A stretch of DNA of 62,278 nt from Treponema sp. (GTDB taxonomy: Bacteria; Spirochaetota; Spirochaetia; Treponematales; Treponemataceae), in NCBI GenBank assembly GCA_024402505.1, contig JAKSTP010000013.1:1-62278 (forward strand). Direction: 5' to 3'. Within the stretch, counting starts at the first letter, position 1, and each line of letters begins with the position of its first letter. The notes under the pieces are model-generated. The model made no database searches. It saw nothing but the letters and a program-made list of their open reading frames with translations, and was not told the origin of the DNA. The position numbers and the translations under genes are program-made. Of this stretch, positions 1 through 8,218 are shown piece by piece.

Positions 1-2823
1 CGTGCCTTTGAAAAAATTGCCGGTGTAAATGTATTCCGTCCTGATGTTGCAGGTCTTATGGGTGCTTACGGTTCTGCCCTTATTGCTTACGACCAGTGGC
101 GTGATCTTACTGCACCAAAACCAGGTGAGCCGGAAGATACCTTCCATGATGTAAGGTCAAATATTGCAACACTGGAAGAACTGAACAATCTTAAAGTTGA
201 GCTTGAACTTAAACGCTGCGGAAAATGTCAGAACAACTGTCAGCTTACAATCAACACTTTTACAGTAGGAAATTCAAAACGTTCCTTTGTTACTGGAAAC
301 CGCTGTGAAAAAGGTGCTGAAGTTGGGGACAACGTAGTAGACGCTTCAAATAAACGTGATACTGTCCTTGAAGAACAGGACGAACCAATGCCAAATCTTT
401 TTGAATGGAAGTACAAACGTCTGTTCAATTATGTTCCACGGCGTCCTGAAGATGCACCTCTTGGTGATGTTGGTATTCCTCGTGTTCTGAACATGTACGA
501 AAACTATCCACTGTGGTTTACATTCTTCAATGAACTGGGATTCCGTGTTCTTCTTTCTCAGCGATCAAGCCGCACAGTTTACGAAAAAGGACTTGAAACA
601 ATTCCGTCTGAATCGGTTTGTTACCCTGGAAAAATCAGCCATGGTCATGTAGAAAGTCTTTTGCAGCGTGGCATCAATTTTATCTTCTATCCATGTGCTC
701 CTTATGAAAAACGGGAAGATGACGGGGCTGGAAACCATTACAACTGTCCTATCGTAACAAGTTATCCTGAAGTTCTTCGAAATAATGTTGAAGCCCTTCG
801 ACAGAACAAAGATATTCTTTACATGGATCCATTCCTGCCAATTTACGACAAAATGCGTCTGGCAGAACGACTTTATGAAGAACTTTCACCTCACTTCCCA
901 ATGCTCACAAAGGTACAGATTACTGAAGCTGTAGGAAAAGCCTGGGCAGAACAGGAAAAATTCAAGGAAGATGTTCAGAAAGCCGGTGAAGAAGCTCTTG
1001 AAAAAATGATTCGTTCAAGCGGTTCAGGTATTGTTCTTGCCGGCCGTCCATATCACCTTGATCCGGAAATCAACCACGGTATTCCGGAAATGATCAACGG
1101 TCTTGGTATGGCTGTATTTACCGAAGATTCTGTTGCTCACCTTGGTGCCATTGAACGACCTTTGCGCATTATTGATCAGTGGACTTACCATAACCGACTC
1201 TACCGTGCCGCAAGCTTTGTTAGCGAAATGCCAAGCCTTGAACTGGTTCAGCTTACTTCCTTTGGTTGTGGACTTGACGCCGTTACAGCAGACCAGGTTG
1301 ATGAAATCCTCCGCTCAAAAGGCCGCATGTACACTCTTATTAAGATTGACGAAGGTTCAAACCTTGGAGCAGTCCGCATCCGTATCCGTTCTCTTATTGC
1401 TGCGGTTAAAGAAAGACGTCGAAATAAACGAAAACTGGAAATGAAATCTTCTGCCTACAAACGACAGGTTTTCACAAAAGAAATGCGATATACTCACACC
1501 ATTATTGGTCCTCAGATGTCGCCAATCCACTTCCGCATTCTCCAGAAGGCCTTTGAAGGTTCCGGTTATCGTTTTGTAGTTCTTGATTCTGTTGATCCAA
1601 AAGCCGTAGACACCGGACTTAAATATGTAAACAACGATGCCTGTTATCCTTCAATTCTGGTAGCAGGTCAGATGATTGCAGCCCTTGAAAGCGGAAAATA
1701 CGACCTTGATCACGTAAGTCTGATTATTACACAGACCGGCGGTGGATGTCGTGCAACAAACTACATTGGCTTTATCCGACGTGCTCTTGCAGATGCAGGC
1801 TGGTCTCATATTCCGGTACTTTCACTTTCTGCTCAGGGATTTGAAAAGAACCCTGGTTTCAAGATCACTTTGCCACTTTTGCATCGTCTTCTTAAAGCTA
1901 TTATGATTGGTGATGTTCTTATGCGCTGTCTCTACCGTGTTCGTCCTTACGAAATGGTTCCGGGATCAGCAAATGCTCTTTATGAAAAATGGACTGCCAT
2001 TGCGGAAAAACAGGCAGGCTCTCTTTCTATTTCAAAGTACCACAAACTGCTGAAGAACATTGTCCGGGACTTTGATAACCTTGAACTGCGTCCAATCAAA
2101 AAGCCTAGGGTTGGTGTTGTAGGAGAAATCCTTGTTAAGTTCCATCCTACAGCCAATAATGACATTGTAAATGTTATTGAACGGGAAGGGGCAGAATGTG
2201 TAATGCCTGACTTGGCAGACTTCTTCTTCTATTCCTTCTCAACAGGTATTTTCCGTCACGAAGAACTTGCTTTCCCTAAGAAAACTGAACGAAATGCAAA
2301 ACTTCTGGTATGGTTCCTTGAACTTTACCGCGGTAAAATGAAAAAATATCTTTCAAAATCTAAACGCTTCGAAGCTCCTTCAAGCATTTACGATCTTATG
2401 AAAGGTGTTGATGATATTGTTCAGCTTGGAAACATTACAGGTGAAGGATGGTTCCTTACTGCTGAAATGGTTGAACTGATTCACGAAGGTGCTCCAAGTA
2501 TTGCCTGTGTTCAGCCTTTTGCCTGTCTTCCAAACCACGTAACTGGTAAAGGTATGATCAAGGAACTGCGCCGTAGATTCCCAAGTGCCAATATTTCGGC
2601 TATCGACTACGATCCGGGTTCAAGTGAAGTAAACCAGTTGAACCGACTTAAACTTCTTCTGTCTAATGCTCCAATCGGAAATCATCCGGATGAAACAAGT
2701 GACGGAAAAATTAAAACAAAAGATGGAAAACTGGTGGAACCGGTTATTCAGTACGCAGAAGGTGGAAATACTTTTGCCGATCCTGAACCTGTAGCTCCAC
2801 AGGATGTGCCTCCAGTAAATTAG
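1..2823 (+). CDS. 2-hydroxyacyl-CoA dehydratase/activase-type protein, C-terminal part (5' truncated by window)
   Basis: The reading frame is open from base 1, so the gene begins upstream; the ATG at 58 is internal. What remains is 940 residues. Visible are a cysteine cluster CGKCQNNC (about residues 73-80), a VCYPGKISHG segment (about 207), GRPYH (about 345) and a TQTGGGCRATNY segment (about 577), all typical of the DUF2229/HgdB-like region of large activase-dehydratase fusions. In full-length relatives, known to run to about 1400 residues, two ASKHA ATPase activase domains precede this part; those would lie outside the window. The family activates or resembles radical 2-hydroxyacyl-CoA dehydratases using Fe-S clusters; the substrate here cannot be told. 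argR follows after 7 nt, suggesting co-transcription. Confidence 0.85.
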   Translation, partial: RAFEKIAGVNVFRPDVAGLMGAYGSALIAYDQWRDLTAPKPGEPEDTFHDVRSNIATLEELNNLKVELELKRCGKCQNNCQLTINTFTVGNSKRSFVTGNRCEKGAEVGDNVVDASNKRDTVLEEQDEPMPNLFEWKYKRLFNYVPRRPEDAPLGDVGIPRVLNMYENYPLWFTFFNELGFRVLLSQRSSRTVYEKGLETIPSESVCYPGKISHGHVESLLQRGINFIFYPCAPYEKREDDGAGNHYNCPIVTSYPEVLRNNVEALRQNKDILYMDPFLPIYDKMRLAERLYEELSPHFPMLTKVQITEAVGKAWAEQEKFKEDVQKAGEEALEKMIRSSGSGIVLAGRPYHLDPEINHGIPEMINGLGMAVFTEDSVAHLGAIERPLRIIDQWTYHNRLYRAASFVSEMPSLELVQLTSFGCGLDAVTADQVDEILRSKGRMYTLIKIDEGSNLGAVRIRIRSLIAAVKERRRNKRKLEMKSSAYKRQVFTKEMRYTHTIIGPQMSPIHFRILQKAFEGSGYRFVVLDSVDPKAVDTGLKYVNNDACYPSILVAGQMIAALESGKYDLDHVSLIITQTGGGCRATNYIGFIRRALADAGWSHIPVLSLSAQGFEKNPGFKITLPLLHRLLKAIMIGDVLMRCLYRVRPYEMVPGSANALYEKWTAIAEKQAGSLSISKYHKLLKNIVRDFDNLELRPIKKPRVGVVGEILVKFHPTANNDIVNVIEREGAECVMPDLADFFFYSFSTGIFRHEELAFPKKTERNAKLLVWFLELYRGKMKKYLSKSKRFEAPSSIYDLMKGVDDIVQLGNITGEGWFLTAEMVELIHEGAPSIACVQPFACLPNHVTGKGMIKELRRRFPSANISAIDYDPGSSEVNQLNRLKLLLSNAPIGNHPDETSDGKIKTKDGKLVEPVIQYAEGGNTFADPEPVAPQDVPPVN

Positions 2824-2830
2824 GACCAGC

Positions 2831-3301
2831 ATGAAAGATAAAAGCGACCGACTGAAGACAATAAAAAAACTTATAAAAACTGAACGCATTCAAAGCCAGG
2901 ATTCACTGCTTCTGCACCTGCAGAAAGAAGGCTTTGATGTAACTCAGGCCACACTTTCCCGGGATCTAAAACTTCTGAAAGTGGGAAAGATTTCCGACGG
3001 TACAGGTGGATATATTTACGCTGTAAATTCTTCTGATGAAGGTATGGACAGTGAAAAAATCTACGTACAGGATTTCCTCCGTGGCTATATAAGCATCGAT
3101 TTTTCGGGAAACATGGTGGTTATAAAAACGCTGCCTGGTCATGCAAATACTGTCTGCAATGCCATCGACAATCTTGGTCTGGATGATATTCTGGGTACAG
3201 TTGCCGGTGAAAACTGCATGTTCGGTGTGTTGAAAGAAGGCGTAAAAGGCAGTGATTTCCTGGAAGTGTTAAGAGAAAAAATACCGGGACTTGAAGAATA
3301 A
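2831..3301 (+). CDS. argR: Arginine repressor ArgR family
   Basis: 156 residues, the normal length. The N-terminal winged helix is clear (TQATLSRDLKLLKVGKI, about residues 37-53), and the C-terminal oligomerisation/ligand domain ends in EKIPGL. The family is a hexameric arginine-responsive repressor of arginine metabolism. The ligand loop, usually GTxxGDDT, reads GTVAGENC here, so both usual aspartates are replaced and the effector or affinity may differ. It lies 7 nt after the dehydratase-type gene and 35 nt before the threonine-synthase-like gene, so it probably sits inside an operon. No arginine biosynthesis gene is in the window. Cysteines near the loop (ENC) are unusual. Identification as ArgR family is firm; arginine specificity is inferred and weaker. 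Confidence 0.9.
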   Translation: MKDKSDRLKTIKKLIKTERIQSQDSLLLHLQKEGFDVTQATLSRDLKLLKVGKISDGTGGYIYAVNSSDEGMDSEKIYVQDFLRGYISIDFSGNMVVIKTLPGHANTVCNAIDNLGLDDILGTVAGENCMFGVLKEGVKGSDFLEVLREKIPGLEE

Positions 3302-3336
3302 AACTTTTTGTTGATAAAAAACGGGTGGGATAAAAA

Positions 3337-4650
3337 ATGAAACTTACAAGTACTAGAAATAAAGATATAAACATACCTTTTGCAAAGGCGGTGCTGGACT
3401 GCATGCCTGGTGACGGTGGACTTTACGTTCCTTCCGAAATCCTGGATCTTCGTCGCTGGACCCTTTACTGCGATGAAAGAACTACCTTTACAAGCATTGC
3501 AGGTACAATGACATCTGCCTTCCTTAATGAAGAATTTTCTCCAATTATCTGTGAAAAGATTGCCACAACAGCCTTCCCATTTTCTCCTGTGGTAAAACAG
3601 CTGGATGAGGGTCTTTTCATGATGGAACTTTTTCACGGATGGACAGGCTGCCATCGTGATTTTGGTGTTTCTTATATTTGTGCCTGTATTGAAACTATAC
3701 TGGCCTTTAACGGTGGAAATGCAGTCTTCCTTGATTTTACTCACGGAGAACTGGGAGCTGCTCTTGCCAAGGCTCTAAAAGGCAAAAAACACATTAAGGC
3801 GGTTCTTGTTTACCGTGAAGGTGATGTCCGGGGGCTTTCTGAAGAAGATTATGTATGGAACGGCGGCAATATTTATCCTGTTGAAGTAGCTGGTAATGAA
3901 AACGACTGCAAGAATATGATTCGGGAAATTTTTGCCGATAAAAAATTCGTTTCAGAAAATCACCTTACAGTGGCAAATACTGCCAATATCGGTCGCCTTC
4001 TGCCTCACGTTTTTTACTATCCATATGCCTTCTCTAAAATCAAGAATAAGGTTCACGGGGATATTTTCTATGCCCTTAGTCCTGGAAACTACTCAAATCT
4101 TGTAGCTGGACTTTACAGCTGGAAATTTGCCCTGCCATTGAACGGATTCATTTTGCCTTCAACAAGCGGACTTACAACCGACACCGCAGGAAACACTTTG
4201 ATGATGGATTCTTTTGTTGAAATAAACAAACGCCTCAACAACGATCCAAGTGATCCTTCAAATCTTGAACGTCTTGAAGAACTGTTTACAGGTAACGGCA
4301 TGCTTATGGGTAACTTTGTTTATCCTTCTCACATTACAAATACCGACATCGATAATGCAGCCAAAGAGCTTTTTATGAAGTACCATGTTTTTGCAGATAA
4401 GTCCACTTCGAAGGCTTACGCTGCTGCTCTTCAGCGCAAGGAAGAAATTACCGAAGATGAAGGGGCCATTGTACTTATTGCCCGAGACGATCCTTCCATT
4501 CAGAAAGAATTCTGTCGACATACAGTTGGTGAAATGCCTAAAATGAGTGAAAGCCTTGAACTTACATTCAAACCAAGCACAACAGGGAAAACACCAATTC
4601 ATACTTCTTCAGAACTTAGAAATATCATCGAAAAATTAAACCTGAATTAA
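3337..4650 (+). CDS. Threonine synthase-like protein lacking the PLP lysine (probable pseudoenzyme)
   Basis: 437 residues, close to the length of ThrC. The fold is recognisable: PGDGGLYVPSEI near the N-terminus, MELFHGWTG before the active site, TVANTANIGRLLPHVFYYP (matching the ANSINIxRLLxQ helix of ThrC) and SPGNYSNLVAGLY (matching SGNFGDLxAG). The lysine that normally forms the Schiff base with PLP in FKDFG is arginine here (HRDFG, R107), and the phosphate-binding TSGDTG loop reads FTHGELG. Genuine threonine synthases need both. It is therefore likely catalytically dead or repurposed. It is an intact ORF with a purine-rich ribosome site (GGGTGGGA) before the ATG, between argR and prmC in one direction, so it is probably expressed. 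No thrA or thrB is in the window. Confidence 0.75.
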   Translation: MKLTSTRNKDINIPFAKAVLDCMPGDGGLYVPSEILDLRRWTLYCDERTTFTSIAGTMTSAFLNEEFSPIICEKIATTAFPFSPVVKQLDEGLFMMELFHGWTGCHRDFGVSYICACIETILAFNGGNAVFLDFTHGELGAALAKALKGKKHIKAVLVYREGDVRGLSEEDYVWNGGNIYPVEVAGNENDCKNMIREIFADKKFVSENHLTVANTANIGRLLPHVFYYPYAFSKIKNKVHGDIFYALSPGNYSNLVAGLYSWKFALPLNGFILPSTSGLTTDTAGNTLMMDSFVEINKRLNNDPSDPSNLERLEELFTGNGMLMGNFVYPSHITNTDIDNAAKELFMKYHVFADKSTSKAYAAALQRKEEITEDEGAIVLIARDDPSIQKEFCRHTVGEMPKMSESLELTFKPSTTGKTPIHTSSELRNIIEKLNLN

Positions 4651-4669
4651 GGCTTAGAAGAGGCTGGAA

Positions 4670-5533
4670 GTGACAATTCGTGAAGCAAAACAGACACGCT
4701 TTGATTCTCCTTCCCTAAGTCTTGATATTTCCTGTTTCCTTGAAGATATTACAGGTCTTTCAAAAACAGCTCTTCTTTTATACGACAAAAAGGAACTTGG
4801 CTTTCAGGAAGAAAAAACTTTTCTTGATTACTGTCAGAAAAGAAATACGGGCCTTCCTGTGGCTTATATTCTTCACAAAAAAGATTTTTACGGCCACACC
4901 TTTTATGTTGATGAAAATGTTCTTATTCCAAAACCAGACACCGAAATCCTTGTGGAACGGGCTCTTTCCATTGTAGAAGAATGTTCCTTGAAAAAGGGAA
5001 GCTGTATTTCTGTTTCTGACATCTGTACTGGAAGCGGATGTATTGGACTTTCAGTTCTGCTGGAAGGTGGTAGAAATATCGAATCAATTCTTATGACGGA
5101 TATTTCAGAAAAAGCTCTGGAAGTTGCCAAAAAAAATGCAGCCTGTCTTTTACAGGAAATAGAACTTTTTCAAAAAGCAAGTTTCCTCCAGAAAGATCTT
5201 CTTGAAGGTCTTGGAACATTTGACCTTATTCTTTCAAATCCTCCTTACGTTCCCCGTCTTCTTGCTAAGGAACTTTTACAGGACGGACGAAATGAACCTC
5301 TTCTTGCCTTGGACGGTGATGTAAGCGATGATTCTAATGACGGACTTGCTCTTCCCAAACGGCTTATTGATCAGCTTAAAATGCATTTAAATCCAGATGG
5401 GAGGTTCTTAATGGAACTTGGGGAGTACAATATTGAAAAGGCCCGTGATTATGCAATGGAGAAGGGTTTTAAAGATTTAGTGATTCACAAAGATCTTGAA
5501 GGCCAGCTTCGGGTTCTTGAAGGCCGGCTTTAG
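4670..5533 (+). CDS. prmC: Release factor glutamine methyltransferase (PrmC/HemK)
   Basis: 287 residues. N-terminal helical substrate-recognition domain, then a class I SAM methyltransferase domain with motif I DICTGSGCIGLS (about residues 117-128) and the hallmark NPPY at 190-193, preceded by LILS. The enzyme methylates the glutamine of the GGQ motif in peptide-chain release factors. The start is GTG at 4670, 19 nt after the preceding gene, with a purine-rich GAAGAGG upstream; no in-frame ATG fits better. It closes the argR-containing + strand run and converges on the lipoprotein gene at 5556 with only 22 nt between them and no visible hairpin. In many bacteria prmC is next to prfA; that is not so here. 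Confidence 0.92.
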   Translation: MTIREAKQTRFDSPSLSLDISCFLEDITGLSKTALLLYDKKELGFQEEKTFLDYCQKRNTGLPVAYILHKKDFYGHTFYVDENVLIPKPDTEILVERALSIVEECSLKKGSCISVSDICTGSGCIGLSVLLEGGRNIESILMTDISEKALEVAKKNAACLLQEIELFQKASFLQKDLLEGLGTFDLILSNPPYVPRLLAKELLQDGRNEPLLALDGDVSDDSNDGLALPKRLIDQLKMHLNPDGRFLMELGEYNIEKARDYAMEKGFKDLVIHKDLEGQLRVLEGRL

Positions 5534-5555
5534 GTTTAAAAACATTCAGAAGATT

Positions 5556-6800
5556 TTAGTTCAGGATTCCTTTTTCCCATTCAGTAATGTATGTCTGGAT
5601 ATCAACTTTTTCTTCTTTTTTGATGCTTTCTTTTACATAAGGAATAATTACGTTTTTCTTGTAGCTTTCCCATTTTGCAGGAAGATTTTTTGGCACTGTA
5701 AGAAGACTAGATGGAGGAAGATTTCCTAATAGCTGTTTGTAGTAAAGAGGAAGAATGCGTTCGTTTACTTCCCGAACGGCAGAAAATCCTCCTGCAATTC
5801 CAAACATTTCTGTATCAAGGTTTGTAGCAAGTTTTCGTTCAAGAATAGTGCGCTGGTTGTCGGTGTTTAAAAACCAGGTAATAAAATCTGTGGCACCAGC
5901 CTGATTCTGGCATCCTTTATAAACTCCCATCATAAGATAAGAATCTTCAATAGGAATGTTTCCGTTTTCAATAATCCAGCGGTAACTTATGTTCAAAGAA
6001 TCGTCTTTCAGGTATTTAAAAAGATCGTCGCTGGTGGTGTAGGAGAAAAGTGTTCGTCCTGATGTAATGCGCCTGTAGGAAGGCATAAAAAGATATTTGT
6101 AGGCAAAGTCTTCTTCTGTTGAAAGACCGCCGTTACTGTTGTTTGTCCAGTTTTTAAGATAATTAATTGATGCCTGAAGCTTATTATCATCCCACAGAAC
6201 AGAGCCGTTTTCTTCGTGGAAATCTGTGCCCATAAGCTTTGTTACAAGGTAAGAAAAATCTTCCGAGGCAGAAGGTGTAAAGCCCATTTTTGAAAAAGCA
6301 CCGGACTTTGTTGTTTCGTTAAAAAGAACTGCAGTGTCCTGAAAAGATTTAAGACTCATCATGTACTGTTCGTGGAGTCTGCTTTCATTTGTTCCAGAAA
6401 AAATAAGGAGAGGAAGATTGAAACTTACAGGTAGAAGATACTGATGGCTGTTTTTGTGGCCAACATTCAGAAGGTCTTCATAAAAGTCTGATGATGAAAG
6501 GCGCTGATAATCAAAAAGATAATCAAGAGGCTTAAAATACTGTTCAGGTTTTTCTGTATTTAGATAAGATGAAATAATAATGTCCGGCGGAAGCTCATCT
6601 TTTGCAGGAGGAAGGGAATCGGCCGGATTTTCTTTGTAAACTAAAACAGCAGCATTTTCCGAACTTTTACGGTTGTAAAGTTCAATGTACTGAGCAAATT
6701 CCGGATTGTTTGTCCAGATAATAGTTCTTTTTACTGCTCTGGTACCGCAGCCCAAAAAGAGGAATGGCACCAGAAGCAGAAGAAAACGAGATTTATGCAT
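5556..6800 (-). CDS. Extracellular solute-binding-type lipoprotein
   Basis: 414 residues from the ATG at 6800, which overlaps the stop of the aminotransferase gene by 8 nt (ATGCATAA). An in-frame ATG at 6863 would put 21 residues before the signal peptide and is rejected. The N-terminus MHKSRFLLLL is followed by a lipobox LFLGC, so a diacylated lipoprotein is expected. Features of ABC sugar/peptide-type binding proteins: RTIIWTNNPEFAQYIELYN at the mature N-terminus, a DIIISSYL strand, and a WFLNTDNQ helix late in the protein. No permease or ATPase gene is adjacent, so ligand and transporter are unknown. Coupled to the aminotransferase by the overlap. Confidence 0.75.
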   Translation of the reverse strand: MHKSRFLLLLVPFLFLGCGTRAVKRTIIWTNNPEFAQYIELYNRKSSENAAVLVYKENPADSLPPAKDELPPDIIISSYLNTEKPEQYFKPLDYLFDYQRLSSSDFYEDLLNVGHKNSHQYLLPVSFNLPLLIFSGTNESRLHEQYMMSLKSFQDTAVLFNETTKSGAFSKMGFTPSASEDFSYLVTKLMGTDFHEENGSVLWDDNKLQASINYLKNWTNNSNGGLSTEEDFAYKYLFMPSYRRITSGRTLFSYTTSDDLFKYLKDDSLNISYRWIIENGNIPIEDSYLMMGVYKGCQNQAGATDFITWFLNTDNQRTILERKLATNLDTEMFGIAGGFSAVREVNERILPLYYKQLLGNLPPSSLLTVPKNLPAKWESYKKNVIIPYVKESIKKEEKVDIQTYITEWEKGILN

Positions 6801-8091
6801 TTGCAAGGCGTTCTGCAGTTTTGTAGATGCTGTCGTAAACCATTTCGATTTTGTCTTCATCAATACTTGAGAAGGCTACACGAAGAGTCTGTTCATCGAT
6901 ACTGATTACACCAATTTCTTCACTCTCTAGAAGTGCACGGCGCAGGCTTTCAGAACTGATTTTTGAAACATGGAAGCTCATGAAGTAGCCTGAGTTGAAT
7001 GGCAGTGGTGTAAGAACGCTTGAAGTGTGTTCAGAAACGAATTTGCGAACAAGATTGTAACGTGCCTGAAGCATGTTGCGGAGTTCAAGTTTTGCTTTTT
7101 CGTGTTCAGGATTTTTAAGTGCATGCATCAGAAGGCTCTGGCTTGGAGTTGAGGCACAGGAAACTGATGAGCGGATAACACCCATGAATTTTGTCTGAAG
7201 GGCTTCAATTTCTTTTTCTTTAAGTCCTTTTGAGGCAAATGTAATGAATCCACAGCGAAGTCCCCATGCGAAATCTTCTTTTGTAGGACCGTCGGCTTTA
7301 ATGGCAAGTACATTTTCGTGGATGTCAGCAAGGTAAGCGAAAAGGCTCTGTGATTCAATGTCCTCTTCGTAGTTCAATCCGAAGTAAGCATCATCACTTA
7401 AAACAAGCACTTTTTTGCCTGCTTCTGCAATTTCTTTTACAATGCGGCAGATTTCTTTAACTTCAGCGTGAGTAGGTGAGTATCCGGATGGATTCTGAGG
7501 GAAGTTCAGAATAACACGTACACTTCCGAATCGTTCTGCGTCACCCCACATTTTTGTTTCCAGGTTAGGAATGCTCAAATGGCCGTCTTCAAAACAAGTG
7601 AATGTGTGGAATGGAGCGGCACGGCGGGCTTTACAGATAAGTTCGTAATTGTCCCAGCATGGATTTGGAGCAAGCAAAGGTTTGTCCTTGTCTACAAAAA
7701 GGTCTGCAACATAAGAAATAGCAGCAGTAAGACCAGGAACTACGATTGGAGTAGAAATAACTTTTCCTTCAAGAAGAGGATTCTTTTTGATGATCTGGTC
7801 TTTCCAGACTTTGCGGAATTCAGGATTACCTGCTGTTTTTTCGTATGCAACAACTTCACGAGGTGAAAGTTCTGGTACATTTTCCTTGATGGTAGAAAGT
7901 TCGGCAGGAACCCCGTTGATAACGGTCATACCGATAGTTCCGTTTGCTTTAGAAGCATGAAGGGAAGCTTCACCACCCTGGGAAATGATTCCGCGAGGGA
8001 AATACATTCTTCTTCCGAGTTCAGAAAGAAGAGCATCAACAACTGTTCCAGACAAAATGTCGTTTAATTCTTGAGCTAAAGGACTAATCAT
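6793..8091 (-). CDS. PLP-dependent aminotransferase, class I/II fold
   Basis: 432 residues. Fold-type I markers: NFPQNPSGYSP (substrate/PLP asparagine segment), LSDDAYFGL (PLP aspartate), and K271 in GPTKEDFAWGLR as the expected Schiff-base lysine, with LRVAFSS near the C-terminus carrying the carboxylate-binding arginine. All catalytic positions look intact. The amino donor or acceptor cannot be read from sequence; aromatic or branched-chain/alanine-type activity is possible. The promoter lies directly upstream and the mRNA would have a leader of about 2 nt. The downstream lipoprotein overlaps it by 8 nt. The upstream acetolactate synthase gene on the same strand is separated from it by a terminator, so the two are probably independent units. 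Confidence 0.85.
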   Translation of the reverse strand: MISPLAQELNDILSGTVVDALLSELGRRMYFPRGIISQGGEASLHASKANGTIGMTVINGVPAELSTIKENVPELSPREVVAYEKTAGNPEFRKVWKDQIIKKNPLLEGKVISTPIVVPGLTAAISYVADLFVDKDKPLLAPNPCWDNYELICKARRAAPFHTFTCFEDGHLSIPNLETKMWGDAERFGSVRVILNFPQNPSGYSPTHAEVKEICRIVKEIAEAGKKVLVLSDDAYFGLNYEEDIESQSLFAYLADIHENVLAIKADGPTKEDFAWGLRCGFITFASKGLKEKEIEALQTKFMGVIRSSVSCASTPSQSLLMHALKNPEHEKAKLELRNMLQARYNLVRKFVSEHTSSVLTPLPFNSGYFMSFHVSKISSESLRRALLESEEIGVISIDEQTLRVAFSSIDEDKIEMVYDSIYKTAERLANA

Positions 8092-8100
8092 AATGAGTCT

Positions 8101-8129
8101 ATTATATAGAAAACAATGGATTTTTACAA
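8101..8129 (-). promoter_or_regulatory. Sigma-70-type promoter of the aminotransferase gene
   Basis: On the minus strand: -35 TTGTAA (8124-8129), 17-bp spacer, -10 TATAAT (8101-8106). The ATG is at 8091, only 9 nt past the -10 box, and there is no Shine-Dalgarno sequence, so the transcript should be leaderless or nearly so. Confidence 0.7.
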
Positions 8130-8158
8130 TTCACCCGGCTATTTTGAAGGGAGGAGGG

Positions 8159-8188
8159 AAAAAAAAAGAGCCCCTTTTCAGAGACTCT
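8159..8188 (-). terminator. Intrinsic terminator after the acetolactate synthase gene
   Basis: Read on the minus strand: an 8-bp stem AGAGTCTC/GGGGCTCT (two G-T wobbles), loop TGAAAA, then a run of nine T. It lies 30 nt past the stop of the ilvB-like gene and separates it from the aminotransferase promoter. Confidence 0.75.
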
Positions 8189-8218
8189 CTTTTTAAGTTT
8201 ATTCTGCTTTCTGGAATA

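Noticed and set aside
1103..1444. 113-residue frame on the plus strand
   Set aside because: Alternative frame of the dehydratase-type gene with no start signals.
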